Assembly (NCBI RefSeq): GCF_000688455.1
Contig: NZ_JIAL01000001.1
Location: 2,263,001 to 2,327,000 of the forward strand
DNA from: Pseudacidobacterium ailaaui
GTDB lineage: Bacteria; Acidobacteriota; Terriglobia; Terriglobales; Acidobacteriaceae
Reading direction: 5' to 3'
DNA: 64,000 bases
The notes under the pieces were generated by a model. That model saw only the letters and a program-made list of their open reading frames with translations. It ran no database searches and was not told where the DNA came from. Both the position numbers and the translations under genes were made by a program. Below are positions 18,833 through 29,081 of this stretch, in pieces. Position 1 is the first letter of the stretch. Each line of letters opens with the position of its first letter.

Positions 18833-19813
18833 TTAAAGATCTTGCGCCGTGCCGGTTCGCCAGCTTTGGTAGGCCATATCCAGCACACGTTGGTTATGGA
18901 GGCCGTCTTCTCCCGGCGCCAGATACTTGCCACGTCCTTCAATCGCGGCGGAAAAACTATCGATCATGCGGCTGTAGGCATCGGCGTTGGAGACACGCTG
19001 GTGGGCCGCAACTTTTCCGTTTCGATAAAGGACCACATCCACTGGATGGTCCACAGTCATGGCGTTTTCACAAACAATCACACCGGATTGGCCGGAAACT
19101 TCAATCAGGCTGCGATAAGCAGCCCGTGTGGTAACGGAAACCGATCCAATCGCCCCGTTCCCGAAGGAAACGGCCAAGACCGCGTGTGATTCAACCTCAC
19201 CTGACCGGGCGTCTCTCCGTGCCAGCGTGCTCACGCGGGTGATATCGGTAGCCAGTAGAAACCGCAGGGCATCGAGGCAATGGATGGCAACGTCACCGAT
19301 CGGGCCGCCTAGAGCCAGTTTCGGGTCATAAATCCAGGTCCGTGGGCTTCGCTCTGCTTCATAGCAGAATTGCGAATGTAACAGCGCGGGGGCGCCGATG
19401 CGTCCTTCAGCAATCCATTCACGGATAAGCTGAACACTGGCGTTGTAGCGCATGTTCTGCGCAACTCCAAAGACTACGCCTGCCGCCCGTGTGGCAAAGA
19501 GCATTTGCTCGGCTTCCGCAGCATTCATGGCCAGAGGTTTTTCGCAAAGAATATGTTTGCCATGCTGCGCAGCCAGCAGAACATGTGGCAAATGCAGTGC
19601 GTCCGGCGATGCGATAAAAACTGCATCGATCTCCGGCGAGGCGCAGAGGTCTTCCGGAGTACTGAAAACATGAGGAATGTGAAATTCGCGCGCGTTGGCG
19701 CTGGCCTTTGCCAAGTCACGCCGCCAGATTCCGGTGAGGTGCCTTCCTGCAAAAGCGGGAACCAGCCTTTTGACGGCGTGGTGTCCAAAGCCGAGGATCC
19801 CATAGCGGACCAT
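18833..19813 (-). CDS. Gfo/Idh/MocA family oxidoreductase
   Basis: The 326 residues begin with a Rossmann loop (YGILGFGHHAV), carry the family hallmark CEKPLAMNAAEAEQM near residue 95, and have the GGPIGDVAIHCLD motif with the catalytic Asp and His in the C-terminal alpha/beta domain. Members oxidise or reduce sugars and inositols with NAD(P). The substrate is unknown here. It converges with the peptidase gene; a short stem (AGTCTGG/CCAGACT, 18808-18826) without a T-tract lies between them. Confidence 0.9.
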   Translation of the reverse strand: MVRYGILGFGHHAVKRLVPAFAGRHLTGIWRRDLAKASANAREFHIPHVFSTPEDLCASPEIDAVFIASPDALHLPHVLLAAQHGKHILCEKPLAMNAAEAEQMLFATRAAGVVFGVAQNMRYNASVQLIREWIAEGRIGAPALLHSQFCYEAERSPRTWIYDPKLALGGPIGDVAIHCLDALRFLLATDITRVSTLARRDARSGEVESHAVLAVSFGNGAIGSVSVTTRAAYRSLIEVSGQSGVIVCENAMTVDHPVDVVLYRNGKVAAHQRVSNADAYSRMIDSFSAAIEGRGKYLAPGEDGLHNQRVLDMAYQSWRTGTAQDL

Positions 19814-19926
19814 AAGCGTCCTTAGTTTTCTTGCTGGCTACAACCCTTTCATGGCCAGGCTTCCGCGGCCTTCAGGAAGCAAATCCGAGGGCTGCGAGTC
19901 AATGGCTGCTGACCGAATCCGGGCGT

Positions 19927-21024
19927 CTACTGCGCACCATTTTTGAAGATTTCTTCGGCGAAGAAATTCTCCACCCTGGCCTGGTCGCGCAACATCTCCA
20001 GATACGCATTCCGCAACAACTGGGAACGGGCATCACGCAACTGGCTGCGGATACTCTGTTGCACCCGGGGATCATTCAGCTCTCGCTGGCCTGCTGCTTC
20101 TTTGTCCAGCAATTTGTAGATGGCATAGCCGACCACTTTATGTTGGGCGTCATACACGGGCAATACTTCAGTAATTTGCCCAGGTTTGATTTTTGCAATC
20201 GCAGCATATACTTCCGGGCTGCTGTGGAGTTGAGATTCAGAGACAAAACCCATGTCCCCGCCGTTGGATGCCGTATCCGGGCGTTCCGAGAAGTTCTGCG
20301 CTAGAAGCCCGAAGTCCTCGCCGCTTTCCAGGCGGTTGTGCAGCATCTCAATTTTTTTCCTGGCCTCAGCATCATTTGTGGCTTTGCTGTTTTGCAGGTT
20401 GGCCGTCTGCTGCTGTTGTGGAAGAGGTTGAGAGGTGACGATAATCTGCGCCAGATGGTACATCGGCTCAATCAGATTGAACTCTGACTTGTGCGCATTG
20501 TAGTAACTGGAGATATCAGCGTCTGTTATGTTGATTTTGGAATTGATTTCCTTGTTCAGAAGTTTGTCTTCGGTCTTCGAGCGGCGGATCTGGCGTTTCA
20601 GGTCCTCCAGCGTCAGGTGCTTTTCTGCCAGCCGGCGATTGAATTCTTCCTGGGTAAAGGGAGCTTTCAGCTCATTTAACTGATTGTCCACCTCTTCGTC
20701 GGTCGCCGTTAGGTTCAGCTTGGCCGCGCGCTGCATCAGGATTTCCTCGTCAATCAACTGACGGATAATGTTCAGGCGGACAATGTCAGCCTGTTCTTTT
20801 GACGGCTGCTGTTGGGAGTCGCCAAGGTTGTTCTGGTAGAGCTGTTCCACCTCAGCGCGCATGATGGGTTTGCCGTTCACAGTGGCAACCACGTCCGGTC
20901 CATGCGCGCGATGGCATCCCCATGCTGCGGCAATGGCCAGGGAAGCGATGCCGACCGCTGCCATCTGGTGCAGGCGAGGAATCAAAGCCGAGGACTTATG
21001 AGGAATGATCAATGCACGTAGCAA
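19927..21024 (-). CDS. SurA-like peptidyl-prolyl cis-trans isomerase lipoprotein
   Basis: The 365-residue product has a lipoprotein signal (IASLAIAAAWGC, acylated Cys). A SurA-N-like chaperone domain follows (VNGKPIMRAEVEQLY, then IIRQLIDEEILMQRAAKL, TDEEVDNQL and EEFNRRLAEK). Next comes a parvulin domain (YHLAQIIVTSQ, LESGEDFGLLAQNFSE, GGDMGFVSESQL and KPGQITEVLPV). It should help fold outer-membrane proteins in the periplasm. The start is TTG at 21024, supported by GGGAG nine bases upstream. It is the last gene of the lptD-methyltransferase-dsbA-like group on this strand. Confidence 0.9.
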   Translation of the reverse strand: MLRALIIPHKSSALIPRLHQMAAVGIASLAIAAAWGCHRAHGPDVVATVNGKPIMRAEVEQLYQNNLGDSQQQPSKEQADIVRLNIIRQLIDEEILMQRAAKLNLTATDEEVDNQLNELKAPFTQEEFNRRLAEKHLTLEDLKRQIRRSKTEDKLLNKEINSKINITDADISSYYNAHKSEFNLIEPMYHLAQIIVTSQPLPQQQQTANLQNSKATNDAEARKKIEMLHNRLESGEDFGLLAQNFSERPDTASNGGDMGFVSESQLHSSPEVYAAIAKIKPGQITEVLPVYDAQHKVVGYAIYKLLDKEAAGQRELNDPRVQQSIRSQLRDARSQLLRNAYLEMLRDQARVENFFAEEIFKNGAQ

Positions 21025-21078
21025 CGCTTATCTCCCTGGGACAGTTCCGATGTAACCCACAAATTCTGAATGTATCAT

Positions 21079-22023
21079 TCATTTCCCCTGGCCCTTATCG
21101 GCGGCGGGTACTTCTGGTTTTCCGGCCGGTGGCGGGGTCACTCCCTCCGCGGCCAGTGCCCGGTCAATCGCCATCCAGAGCTGCTCTTCGGGTAATGCAC
21201 CGGAGAGCCGTTCACCGTTGATGAAGAGCGTGGGTGTGCCATCCACGCCCAGCGCGTCGCCTTCCTTCATGGAAGCGCGCACAACGGAATCATCTTGTTT
21301 GGCAAGGCACGCATCGAGTTTACCCGAATCCAGTTTGCTGCGCTGGCCTTCGTCCCGTGCCAGCTTGTCCAGTGTGGCAGCAGACTTGGCGGGATCGCGC
21401 TGGGGCCCGCTGATGTCTTCCCCATGGGTATGCAGATAATCCACATAGCTCCAGTACGCCGTGGGACTTTGCGCTGCCAGACAGTTCGCGTCCACCGCCG
21501 CATGGAGCGCCCAGGGATGGATCTCAACCAGAGGAAAGTCTTTATAGATGACGCGAACCAACCCCTTATAGTGGTCCATCGTGTCCGGAAAGAGCTGCGC
21601 GTGCATACGTGCACAGTAGGGGCATTCCAGATCGTCAAAGTTGATGATGGTCACCTTGGCGTCAGGGTTTCCACGCACAGGGCGGTTGGCGATAGAAATC
21701 AGATCGGCAGGGTTCTTGCTCAGGTCCCATTTGGAGAGTCGCGCCAGGGTATTGCCGTCTTTGGAAAGCAGAAAATTCAGGGTCTGCTGCTTTGACGGAT
21801 CACTGGTAGAAGAAAAGGTAATGGGAATGGCATCGAAGCCCGGAATGTCACTCTTAGAACGTGGCCCCACGCTGACCTTCCAGTCCTGTGGAACATTCAA
21901 CTGGGAACGCACCAGAATTTCAATACGGCGGTCCACTTTCGGATTGTTAGGGGTGTCCTGGGCCTTGCAGCCTGCTGCCAGAAGGAAAGCGAGGCAGCCA
22001 AAAAGGAAGCGGGTTCGAAGCAA
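21079..22023 (-). CDS. DsbA-family thioredoxin-fold lipoprotein
   Basis: The 314-residue product has a lipobox (FLLAAGC). An N-terminal domain of about 110 residues is followed by a DsbA/DSBA-like thioredoxin domain with the CPYC active site (DDLECPYCARMHAQLF) and a cis-Pro loop (GVDGTPTLFINGERL). It likely catalyses disulfide formation or exchange at the periplasmic face. AAAGG lies 8 bases before the TTG at 22023, giving a compact lipoprotein signal; the frame could also begin at TTG 22041. Neighbouring lptD and SurA-like genes suggest a role in outer-membrane protein maturation. Confidence 0.88.
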   Translation of the reverse strand: MLRTRFLFGCLAFLLAAGCKAQDTPNNPKVDRRIEILVRSQLNVPQDWKVSVGPRSKSDIPGFDAIPITFSSTSDPSKQQTLNFLLSKDGNTLARLSKWDLSKNPADLISIANRPVRGNPDAKVTIINFDDLECPYCARMHAQLFPDTMDHYKGLVRVIYKDFPLVEIHPWALHAAVDANCLAAQSPTAYWSYVDYLHTHGEDISGPQRDPAKSAATLDKLARDEGQRSKLDSGKLDACLAKQDDSVVRASMKEGDALGVDGTPTLFINGERLSGALPEEQLWMAIDRALAAEGVTPPPAGKPEVPAADKGQGK

Positions 22024-22063
22024 GAAAACCACCTTTCCCAAAGGGGAGAAATCTGTTCTCTGA

Positions 22064-22687
22064 TTATCTCATCCGCGGGGCAAATTGAAGGCGGCAATAA
22101 AGAAAGGGCTGCGGCTTTCCCAAAGGAGTTATATGGTTTTCCTCCACACTTTCCCTCAATTGGAAATCCTCACCTAGCTCCCGCATGAGCGTTTCAGCAC
22201 TATAACGGAGGACCTCCAGTCCACTACATTTTTCCGGACCGTTGAAAGCAAAGGTGGCCAATATGATGTGACCACCAGGTCTCAGCGCTTCCTGTACTTG
22301 ATGAAGATAGAGGCTCCGTTGTTTTGCTTTTGTCAAAAAATGGAAGACAGCGCGGTCGTGCCATAAGTCATACTTATGTTTGGGAAGGCTGATTGAGGTG
22401 ATGTCAGCAGCAATCCAGTGAATCTGATCGGCACGGCTTTGTAATCGCTCCTTCGCAAGGGAGAGTGCGGTTTCTGAAATATCCAGGACGGAAATATTCT
22501 CGTAGCCGCGCGCCAATAAGTCATCAGCTAGCGTCGAGGCCCCTCCACCCACATCAAGGATGCAGGCGCTTCGTTTGAGCCCCGTGTTTTCAATCAGCTT
22601 AAGTGAAGTTTCAAGATGAGAACGGTACCAGCTGACCTCATCTGCCTTATGTGTGCCATAGATATATTCCCAATACGCTCTATCCAT
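22064..22687 (-). CDS. Class I SAM-dependent methyltransferase
   Basis: The 207-residue protein has the SAM-binding motif CILDVGGGASTLADDLL near residue 42, the acidic loop VLDISETALSLAKERL, DLWHDRAVFHFL and LRPGGHIILATF. It resembles small cytosolic methyltransferases of the thiopurine/tellurite-resistance type with a WHDRAVFHF motif. The substrate cannot be inferred. It sits between lptD and the DsbA-like gene; the gap to lptD is 40 bp. Confidence 0.88.
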   Translation of the reverse strand: MDRAYWEYIYGTHKADEVSWYRSHLETSLKLIENTGLKRSACILDVGGGASTLADDLLARGYENISVLDISETALSLAKERLQSRADQIHWIAADITSISLPKHKYDLWHDRAVFHFLTKAKQRSLYLHQVQEALRPGGHIILATFAFNGPEKCSGLEVLRYSAETLMRELGEDFQLRESVEENHITPLGKPQPFLYCRLQFAPRMR

Positions 22688-22727
22688 CGATCATGTGAAC
22701 CGGCCCTTTGATATTTGCGCTGCAAGA

Positions 22728-25169
22728 CTAAAAAATACGCACAGCTCTTCTTAAACTTCCCGCAGAACCCACCCCGGCCAGCGTAAAGCTGTAGAGATAC
22801 TGTGTATCATCGCGTACTGCGCCGAGAGAGTATCGGCGGACTTCCAGACTCAGGCCACAGCAGTCCCAGTTCCAGGAGCTCTGGATTGCTCCATATTGCA
22901 ACTGGTTCTGTACGAAATCATAGCCCAGCGTACCTCCAGCGCTCAGCCCTCCTTTTGTGGAAGAGCCATAGCTCGCCGTAAGGCGCAGCTGATTATAGTT
23001 AGAGATAATATTTGTGGCTTGCGTGCCCTGGCCTACAGTGGCGGGCGCTTCTGGGGCATTCAGATGAAATTCGCCCAGGTTGAAGCTGTAGTCTCCCACT
23101 TTGTAGCCCGCATACACATTGCTGGCGGTCATGCGGCCCAGCCGCGGATCGTAATCCATGTCCCATTCAAGGTCTGTAGCGGATGTTGTCCGCATCCTGA
23201 GCCGCGATATGATGGGCGAAAATGTGCGCGGTCCGGTGAGAAAGGCGATCCCGGTCAGATCGAGCGTGGGGGCCAGTACGTTCCTCGTTCCATTGGTGAC
23301 TGCTCCGCCAAAAGTATTGTTCAGGAAATATTTCTGCGCCAGCTGCCAGGAGATCCAGTCTTCTGTTCCGCCTCCGCACAGTTCGTCAGGTCCGAGTGCT
23401 TCGTCACCCTTGCAGGGATGAGGCCGGAGATGGCGCAGGAAAAGCCGCTGGGTCAGCGAGTAATCAAGTTCATTCGTATCGCTGGCAATGTCCACATCAT
23501 CAAAGCGCAGGATCGAATCAAAATTTCCAATGCCAGCAACATAGTGATACTGAAAATCCGGCTCAATGGAGTGACGCAGGCTGCCTCCAAAGAGGCGCAC
23601 CAGCCATGGCGCTGTGAAATCGCGCTCCAGGGCGGGAGGATGAATGTCGATGCCTGCTTCCAGATCTTTTCGGTTCACACTAGCGTCGCGTAGTGAAGGG
23701 ACAGTGCCCAGGGGGGCCGGCGTCTGGCTCTTTCCATAGAATGTCTCGCGGACAGCAGCTTCGGGCCGGAAAGTCCACTCGCCAAGCTGAAAGGGGAGAG
23801 CAATGTGTGGATAGAGGTCCACGCGGGGCACAAAATAGGCATGGAATGTGGCAGTGTTCAGACTATTGGAGGGTTCGGAGCGCGAAAGAGCAGCTACCGA
23901 TGCGGTCCCTCCCCACATCAGCGCAGTATCGCCCAGATAATGGTCTTCAGCCTCCATTTGCAGTTCCGGAAGGTGCAGGATCCTGATTTCCGCATTCGTT
24001 GCGGTGTTCTGGAAGCTCTGATAGCGATCAAAACGCAGATTTTGTGAGAATCCCCCGAGGGAATGTACGCCAAAGATCTGTGATTTCACCTCTGAGTCAA
24101 TCGCTGTAGCGTAGTTTTCCTCAAAGGCCTGTCGATAGATGTAGGAGCTGAGGTATTCAGCATCCACAATGCCTCGTGTATGACTTCCCCAGTCGCGACG
24201 TCCATCCACCATTAGGTCTGTGCCGCCCTGGTTGATGTTGTCTGGTGCGAGGCCACGGTCGAAGAGAGCATGAAAACGCACATTCAGAAAATTCTCACCG
24301 AATCCGCGATACCGAAAGAGCCCCATGGGTGAAAAGCCGCGTTTCGAAAAATATTCTGTGCCGATGGTGAGGTCCGAATTGCGGCTTAACGCAAAATAAA
24401 TCTCTTCCCCAAAAATGAAGCCTTTTGTTGTGCTGTTGCCGGCGATGGGCAGGAGAATGCCCGTAGTGCGATCCTCTTCACTGACCGCATGGGTGGCATA
24501 AGGCAAATAAAGCAGAGGGACATGCCATAGCTGGAAAATCGTGTTTCGGGCCGCCGCCTGATTATCATTTACATTGATTTCTTTGGCCAGCAACCGCCAG
24601 TCCGGCTGCGGCAGGCGGCAGGAGGTCATAGTGCCGTCAATGAGTTTATAGTTTCCCTGGCCCAGCTGTATCAATTCCCGTCCTGTAACGGCAAAAGGAT
24701 TGGGTGAAGTGAACACCTTCTTGTTGCGTTGCATCGTCCGGTTTGTACCGGTCCCGATGGTCCCGATTACGTCATAAAAACGCCCTGTGTCTTCATCCAG
24801 ATTCATTTCACCGTGGGTGGCCGTAAGATGCAGGTCATCCCGACTGCTGTCCAGGGTCAGATGGCCATCTGCAACGACCTCTCCCGTGTCCCGGTTATAG
24901 ATGATTTTGTCGGCCTGAATGACGTAGTCCCGATAATGGATGACCACATTGCCTTCGAGTGTGTAGATATTGTCCTTTTCCCGCTGCGAGACAGCGCGAA
25001 TCTCTACAGGCACCCCACCCTGGGGCGCCGGAATGACCCGTGCCACCGGAACACTCGGAGCGTCCGGCAACTGAGATGCGGGGGGAAACTGCTTTGTCAC
25101 TGTCTGCGGCCAAAGAGGCGGATGACAGAGAAACAGCAGCGTGATACACAAAAAGATGCGGGCTCTCAT
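22728..25169 (-). CDS. lptD: LPS-assembly outer membrane protein LptD
   Basis: LptD inserts LPS into the outer leaflet with LptE. The 813-residue product has a signal peptide (MRARIFLCITLLFLC, cut near WPQ). An OstA-type periplasmic domain follows (YTLEGNVVIHYRDYVIQADK, GEVVADGHLTLDS), then the long C-terminal barrel ending in Phe. The cysteines known to form the essential disulfides in E. coli have apparent counterparts: MTSCRLPQPDW (Cys codon 24618-24620) and an adjacent Cys pair DCCGLSLEV (22857-22862). The ATG at 25169 opens the signal peptide, while the longer frame to 25346 adds a non-signal leader and is rejected. The Dsb-like and SurA-like genes downstream fit its folding needs. Confidence 0.93.
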   Translation of the reverse strand: MRARIFLCITLLFLCHPPLWPQTVTKQFPPASQLPDAPSVPVARVIPAPQGGVPVEIRAVSQREKDNIYTLEGNVVIHYRDYVIQADKIIYNRDTGEVVADGHLTLDSSRDDLHLTATHGEMNLDEDTGRFYDVIGTIGTGTNRTMQRNKKVFTSPNPFAVTGRELIQLGQGNYKLIDGTMTSCRLPQPDWRLLAKEINVNDNQAAARNTIFQLWHVPLLYLPYATHAVSEEDRTTGILLPIAGNSTTKGFIFGEEIYFALSRNSDLTIGTEYFSKRGFSPMGLFRYRGFGENFLNVRFHALFDRGLAPDNINQGGTDLMVDGRRDWGSHTRGIVDAEYLSSYIYRQAFEENYATAIDSEVKSQIFGVHSLGGFSQNLRFDRYQSFQNTATNAEIRILHLPELQMEAEDHYLGDTALMWGGTASVAALSRSEPSNSLNTATFHAYFVPRVDLYPHIALPFQLGEWTFRPEAAVRETFYGKSQTPAPLGTVPSLRDASVNRKDLEAGIDIHPPALERDFTAPWLVRLFGGSLRHSIEPDFQYHYVAGIGNFDSILRFDDVDIASDTNELDYSLTQRLFLRHLRPHPCKGDEALGPDELCGGGTEDWISWQLAQKYFLNNTFGGAVTNGTRNVLAPTLDLTGIAFLTGPRTFSPIISRLRMRTTSATDLEWDMDYDPRLGRMTASNVYAGYKVGDYSFNLGEFHLNAPEAPATVGQGTQATNIISNYNQLRLTASYGSSTKGGLSAGGTLGYDFVQNQLQYGAIQSSWNWDCCGLSLEVRRYSLGAVRDDTQYLYSFTLAGVGSAGSLRRAVRIF

Positions 25170-25364
25170 CACGAGGGGCGATCTGGAAATTTCAGCATAA
25201 CAGGCTTCCGATCTGCTCTTCACAAGGAGAAGCGCGCTGCTCTGGCTTTCAACAACCCGATTTCGCCGCTCCAGCTTGTGTATAGCTGGAGACAGGTTGT
25301 GTGTCTCCGCGAGGCCTCCCGCTTTCCAACAGAAACGGTCATTCACTTTGAACGGGGAACTCCA

Positions 25365-26492
25365 TTGAGCACTTCGACTTCTAGTCTTTCATCTGCCTCT
25401 GCCGCGAATTGGAAAGATGAGATCAATGCCCGTCTGGCTGCGCACCGAACGCGGCGCACCCGTGTACCGGAAACCCAGGCTTCCCTTCCCGGTCTGGATT
25501 TAACGCCTGAAGCCGCTGGCGGCCGGCGAAATGTCGCGGCGCGTGTGGCGGAGCGTTACGCGAAGGCCCCTTCGTATCAGGAGCTTCTGGCGGCGCAGGC
25601 TGCCGCCGCGCGTGCCGCTGAAGCGGCGGCTGAAGCTGCGGCCCAGGCCCATGCCGTCACCCAGGCAGCCCTGGCTGGCATGGAGGAGCGGGAGGAAGCT
25701 TCCGGACAGGACCACGTTGAAACAGCGGCGTCCCATCCGCAAATGGCACTCGCTGAGGTAACAGACCCGCTTGAGGAAGTCGCCATCACACCACCTCAGC
25801 CTTTGCCAGCCAAATTGATCGAATTTCCCCGGGAATTGATTGCTCCTCGAAAGGCGCGGCCCCGTCTCGCGGAAGGGCCCCTGCGTGAGGCGGACCCGAA
25901 CCCGGAAGGGCCGCAACTGCGCATTTTTGAGGTGGAGCCAGAAAGTATCTCCAAAGAACCAGCCGTCGAACCAGTGCTTCCTGAATGGCACTCCATCCGC
26001 CTGGATCCAGAACCACAGGAGAACAGGCAAGCAAGCGAAACGGCTGCTCCGGTGAACTATGACCATCTTTTTGATCTGCCACTTCAAGTGGCATCCCTCG
26101 AAGACCGCCTGATGGCAGGAATTGTAGACTTGGCCCTGGTCATGGCAGCGTTCTTTGTCTTTGTGCTGGTTTTCGTGGCCTGTACTGCCCATCCACCAAC
26201 GGGGAAGCCCGCAATCGCCGGAGCAGGTGTGGCTCTGGCGACGTTGTTTGTGCTGTATCAGTGGCTCTTTTTTGCTTATTCTGACGCCACGCCGGGAATG
26301 CGGTATGCAAAAATTGCTCTCTGCACCTTTGACGACGAGAATCCCACACGCAGAATGATGCGCAATCGCGTGGGGGCGCTTCTGCTCTCCGTTCTGCCGA
26401 TGGGGTTGGGTTTCCTGTGGTGTTTTTTTGATGAGGACCGGCTGGGGTGGCACGACCGCATGACCAGGACCTACCAGAGAAGCTATCGGTAG
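25365..26492 (+). CDS. RDD family membrane protein with long N-terminal cytosolic region
   Basis: The product is about 375 residues. The first 220 are charged and low complexity, including an alanine-rich helix likely to form a coiled coil ([20 protein letters not shown]), and there are Pro/Glu-rich stretches. The C-terminal 140 residues form an RDD domain with transmembrane helices ([49 protein letters not shown]) and the RDD-typical [12 protein letters not shown] and TPGMRYAKI. No ATG is available; TTG at 25365 is the likeliest start, but an upstream GTG cannot be excluded. Upstream sequence in this frame lies opposite lptD. The function is unknown. Confidence 0.75.
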   Translation: MSTSTSSLSSASAANWKDEINARLAAHRTRRTRVPETQASLPGLDLTPEAAGGRRNVAARVAERYAKAPSYQELLAAQAAAARAAEAAAEAAAQAHAVTQAALAGMEEREEASGQDHVETAASHPQMALAEVTDPLEEVAITPPQPLPAKLIEFPRELIAPRKARPRLAEGPLREADPNPEGPQLRIFEVEPESISKEPAVEPVLPEWHSIRLDPEPQENRQASETAAPVNYDHLFDLPLQVASLEDRLMAGIVDLALVMAAFFVFVLVFVACTAHPPTGKPAIAGAGVALATLFVLYQWLFFAYSDATPGMRYAKIALCTFDDENPTRRMMRNRVGALLLSVLPMGLGFLWCFFDEDRLGWHDRMTRTYQRSYR

Positions 26493-26541
26493 GGCGTTTC
26501 TCTTTGCTGCTGTCGCCAATTTATGGTTTACCCTGATTTGG

Positions 26542-27642
26542 ATGACGATGCGCATGGGCAGCGACCACTACGGTCCGATCCTGGTAACTGGCGGGGCAGG
26601 CTTTATTGGCTCCAATTTTGTGCTGGAATGGCTTCGGCACATTGGCACCCCGGTCCTCAATCTTGACGGCCTTACCTATGCAGGGAACCTCGAAAACCTC
26701 CGCTCTCTTGAAGGCGACGCGCGCCACATTTTTGTTCACGGAGACATCTCGGATGAAAAACTCGTGGCTGCACTTCTGCAAGAGTATCGGCCCCAGGCCA
26801 TTGTTCATTTTGCAGCCGAAAGTCATGTAGACCGCTCGATCGTGTCTCCTGATGCGTTTATCCGGACCAATGTCTTCGGGACATTTGCTCTATTGCAGGC
26901 AGCGCGCTCCTATTTTTCAGCGCTGGGCGAAGAGCAAAAAAAGACCTTCCGTTTTCTGCATGTTTCCACGGACGAAGTGTATGGGTCCCTGACGCCCGAG
27001 GACCCAGCGTTTACGGAAGATACGCCTTATGCTCCCAATAGCCCTTATGCTGCGTCCAAGGCGGCCTCGGACCATCTGGTTCGCGCATATTTTCACACCT
27101 ACGGGCTGCCTGTGCTTACCACGAACTGCTCGAACAACTATGGGCCATTCCAGTTTCCGGAAAAGCTGATCCCGCTGATGATTCTGAATGGACTGGAGGG
27201 CAAACCCTTGCCTGTTTACGGCGATGGCCGGAATGTACGGGACTGGCTCTTTGTCGAAGACCACTGCTCGGCCATCCGCGCGGTGCTCGAAGGCGGAAGG
27301 CCGGGAGAGACCTATAACATAGGCGGGTCGAGCGAGCGGACCAATCTTGAAGTCGTGGCTACAATCTGCGACCTGCTGGATGAACTGTCTCCAGACCAGA
27401 AGATTGGCAGCCGCCGGAATCTGATGACCTTTGTTCCGGACCGTCCCGGTCATGATCGCCGCTATGCCATCAATGCGGAGAAAATCAGACGCGAACTGGG
27501 CTGGTCGCCGGTGGAGAAATTTGAGACGGGGATCCGCAAGACCGTCCAGTGGTACCTGGAACACAGAGACTGGGTCGAGCATGTGCGTTCCGGCGCGTAT
27601 TTGCAGTGGATTGAGACAAACTATGCGGGGCGAAACGCATGA
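26542..27642 (+). CDS. rmlB: dTDP-glucose 4,6-dehydratase
   Basis: This is the second step of dTDP-L-rhamnose synthesis. The 366 residues show the Rossmann motif [25 protein letters not shown], the dehydratase signature [18 protein letters not shown] with the catalytic Tyr/Lys, [14 protein letters not shown] and [15 protein letters not shown]. In-frame ATGs at 26548 and 26554 are alternative starts. Its TGA overlaps the ATG of rmlA. Confidence 0.97.
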   Translation: MTMRMGSDHYGPILVTGGAGFIGSNFVLEWLRHIGTPVLNLDGLTYAGNLENLRSLEGDARHIFVHGDISDEKLVAALLQEYRPQAIVHFAAESHVDRSIVSPDAFIRTNVFGTFALLQAARSYFSALGEEQKKTFRFLHVSTDEVYGSLTPEDPAFTEDTPYAPNSPYAASKAASDHLVRAYFHTYGLPVLTTNCSNNYGPFQFPEKLIPLMILNGLEGKPLPVYGDGRNVRDWLFVEDHCSAIRAVLEGGRPGETYNIGGSSERTNLEVVATICDLLDELSPDQKIGSRRNLMTFVPDRPGHDRRYAINAEKIRRELGWSPVEKFETGIRKTVQWYLEHRDWVEHVRSGAYLQWIETNYAGRNA

Positions 27643-28529
27643 TGAAAGGGATTGTGCTGGCAGGAGGATCAGGAACGCGCCTGTATCCGGTAACGCATGT
27701 GGTTTCCAAGCAGCTGCTTCCGGTTTATGACAAGCCCATGATCTATTACCCGCTGAGCACGCTGATGCTGGCCGGAATCCGGAACATTCTCATTATTTCC
27801 ACGCCGCAGGACACTGCGCGCTTTGCTGACCTTCTGGGATCGGGTGAACAGTGGGGAATGAGCTTTTCCTATGCCGTCCAGCCCAGCCCGGATGGTCTGG
27901 CGCAGGCTTTCCTCATTGGAAAGGACTTCATTGGCCAGGACCCTTGTGCTCTGGTTCTGGGGGACAACATCTTTTACGGACAGACTCTTTCCTCGCAGTT
28001 GCAACGCGCAGCGAAAAAGACCGTTGGGGCGACGGTCTTCGCTTACCCTGTCCATGACCCGGAGCGATACGGTGTGGTGGAATTTGATGCGAACGGACGG
28101 GCCATGAGCCTGGAGGAGAAGCCTGCAAAACCAAAGTCGCGTTATGCCGTGACCGGACTGTATTTTTATGACAATGATGTGGTCGGGCTGGCTTCTGGGT
28201 TGAAACCTTCCGCGCGAGGAGAGCTGGAAATCACGGACTTAAATCGCTGCTATCTGGAACGGGGCACTCTGGATGTGGAACGAATGGGCCGCGGCATGGC
28301 CTGGCTGGATACCGGGACCCATGATTCACTCTTTGAGGCTGGACTTTTTATTCAGACGATCGAGCGGCGACAGGGTCTTAAGGTGGCCTGTCCGGAAGAG
28401 ATCGCCTATCGCTCGGGTTATATTACCTCCGAGCAATTGATGAAGCTGGCCGATCCGGTGCGTAAAAGCGGATATGGGCAGTATCTGATCTCGCTGTTGA
28501 ATGAACCCTATTTTCCGGCCGGGGCATAA
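27639..28529 (+). CDS. rmlA: Glucose-1-phosphate thymidylyltransferase
   Basis: This is the first step of dTDP-L-rhamnose synthesis. The 296 residues begin [18 protein letters not shown], the nucleotidyltransferase signature, and include [44 protein letters not shown] and [12 protein letters not shown]. The length matches the family. Either ATG of the ATGATG at 27639-27644 can be the start; the first overlaps the rmlB stop. Confidence 0.97.
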   Translation: MMKGIVLAGGSGTRLYPVTHVVSKQLLPVYDKPMIYYPLSTLMLAGIRNILIISTPQDTARFADLLGSGEQWGMSFSYAVQPSPDGLAQAFLIGKDFIGQDPCALVLGDNIFYGQTLSSQLQRAAKKTVGATVFAYPVHDPERYGVVEFDANGRAMSLEEKPAKPKSRYAVTGLYFYDNDVVGLASGLKPSARGELEITDLNRCYLERGTLDVERMGRGMAWLDTGTHDSLFEAGLFIQTIERRQGLKVACPEEIAYRSGYITSEQLMKLADPVRKSGYGQYLISLLNEPYFPAGA

Positions 28530-28535
28530 AAATCC

Positions 28536-29081
28536 ATGAATGTGATAGAGACGGCATTGCCAGGGGTGCTGATTCTCGAACCGCGCATCTTCCGTGATGC
28601 CCGGGGATCTTTCTGCGAAATCTATAATGAGCGCACCATGGCGGCCCTGGGGCTGCCTACCAATTGGGTGCAGGACAATTTTTCTCTGTCAAAGCAATAT
28701 GTGGTGCGCGGGATTCATTATCAAGTCCAGAACACGCAGGGAAAACTGGTGCGCGTCACCCATGGAGCAGTTTGGGACGTTGCTGTCGATCTCAGGCAGA
28801 AATCGCCCACCTTTGGGAGGCACATTGGGGTGGAGCTGTCCGGGGAAAACAACCGTATGCTCTGGATTCCGCAGGGTTTTGGCCACGGATTTGTGGTTTT
28901 GTCGGAGAGCGCAGGTTTCGCCTATAAGGTGACCGACTACTATTCGCCTGCCGGAGAGCGCACGCTGCTCTGGAATGATCCAGACCTGGCCATTCCCTGG
29001 CCAGTGACGGCCGAGCAGGCAATCGTATCAGAAAAAGACCGACAGGGCAGCTCCTTGCGTGAGGCGGAGTTGTTTCCATGA
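28536..29081 (+). CDS. rmlC: dTDP-4-dehydrorhamnose 3,5-epimerase
   Basis: The 181-residue cupin catalyses the third step of rhamnose synthesis. Visible signatures are FRDARGSFCEIYNE, WVQDNFSLSKQYVVRGIHYQ (catalytic His in RGIHYQ), GAVWDVAVDLRQKSPTFG, IPQGFGHGFVVLSE and the active-site Tyr region YKVTDYYSPAGE. It starts 6 nt after rmlA and overlaps rmlD by 4 nt. Confidence 0.97.
   Translation: MNVIETALPGVLILEPRIFRDARGSFCEIYNERTMAALGLPTNWVQDNFSLSKQYVVRGIHYQVQNTQGKLVRVTHGAVWDVAVDLRQKSPTFGRHIGVELSGENNRMLWIPQGFGHGFVVLSESAGFAYKVTDYYSPAGERTLLWNDPDLAIPWPVTAEQAIVSEKDRQGSSLREAELFP

Noticed and set aside
24729-25364. Upstream extension of the RDD protein frame
   Set aside because: It runs antisense to the lptD signal peptide and OstA domain and lacks RDD-like features; treated as an open but untranslated stretch.
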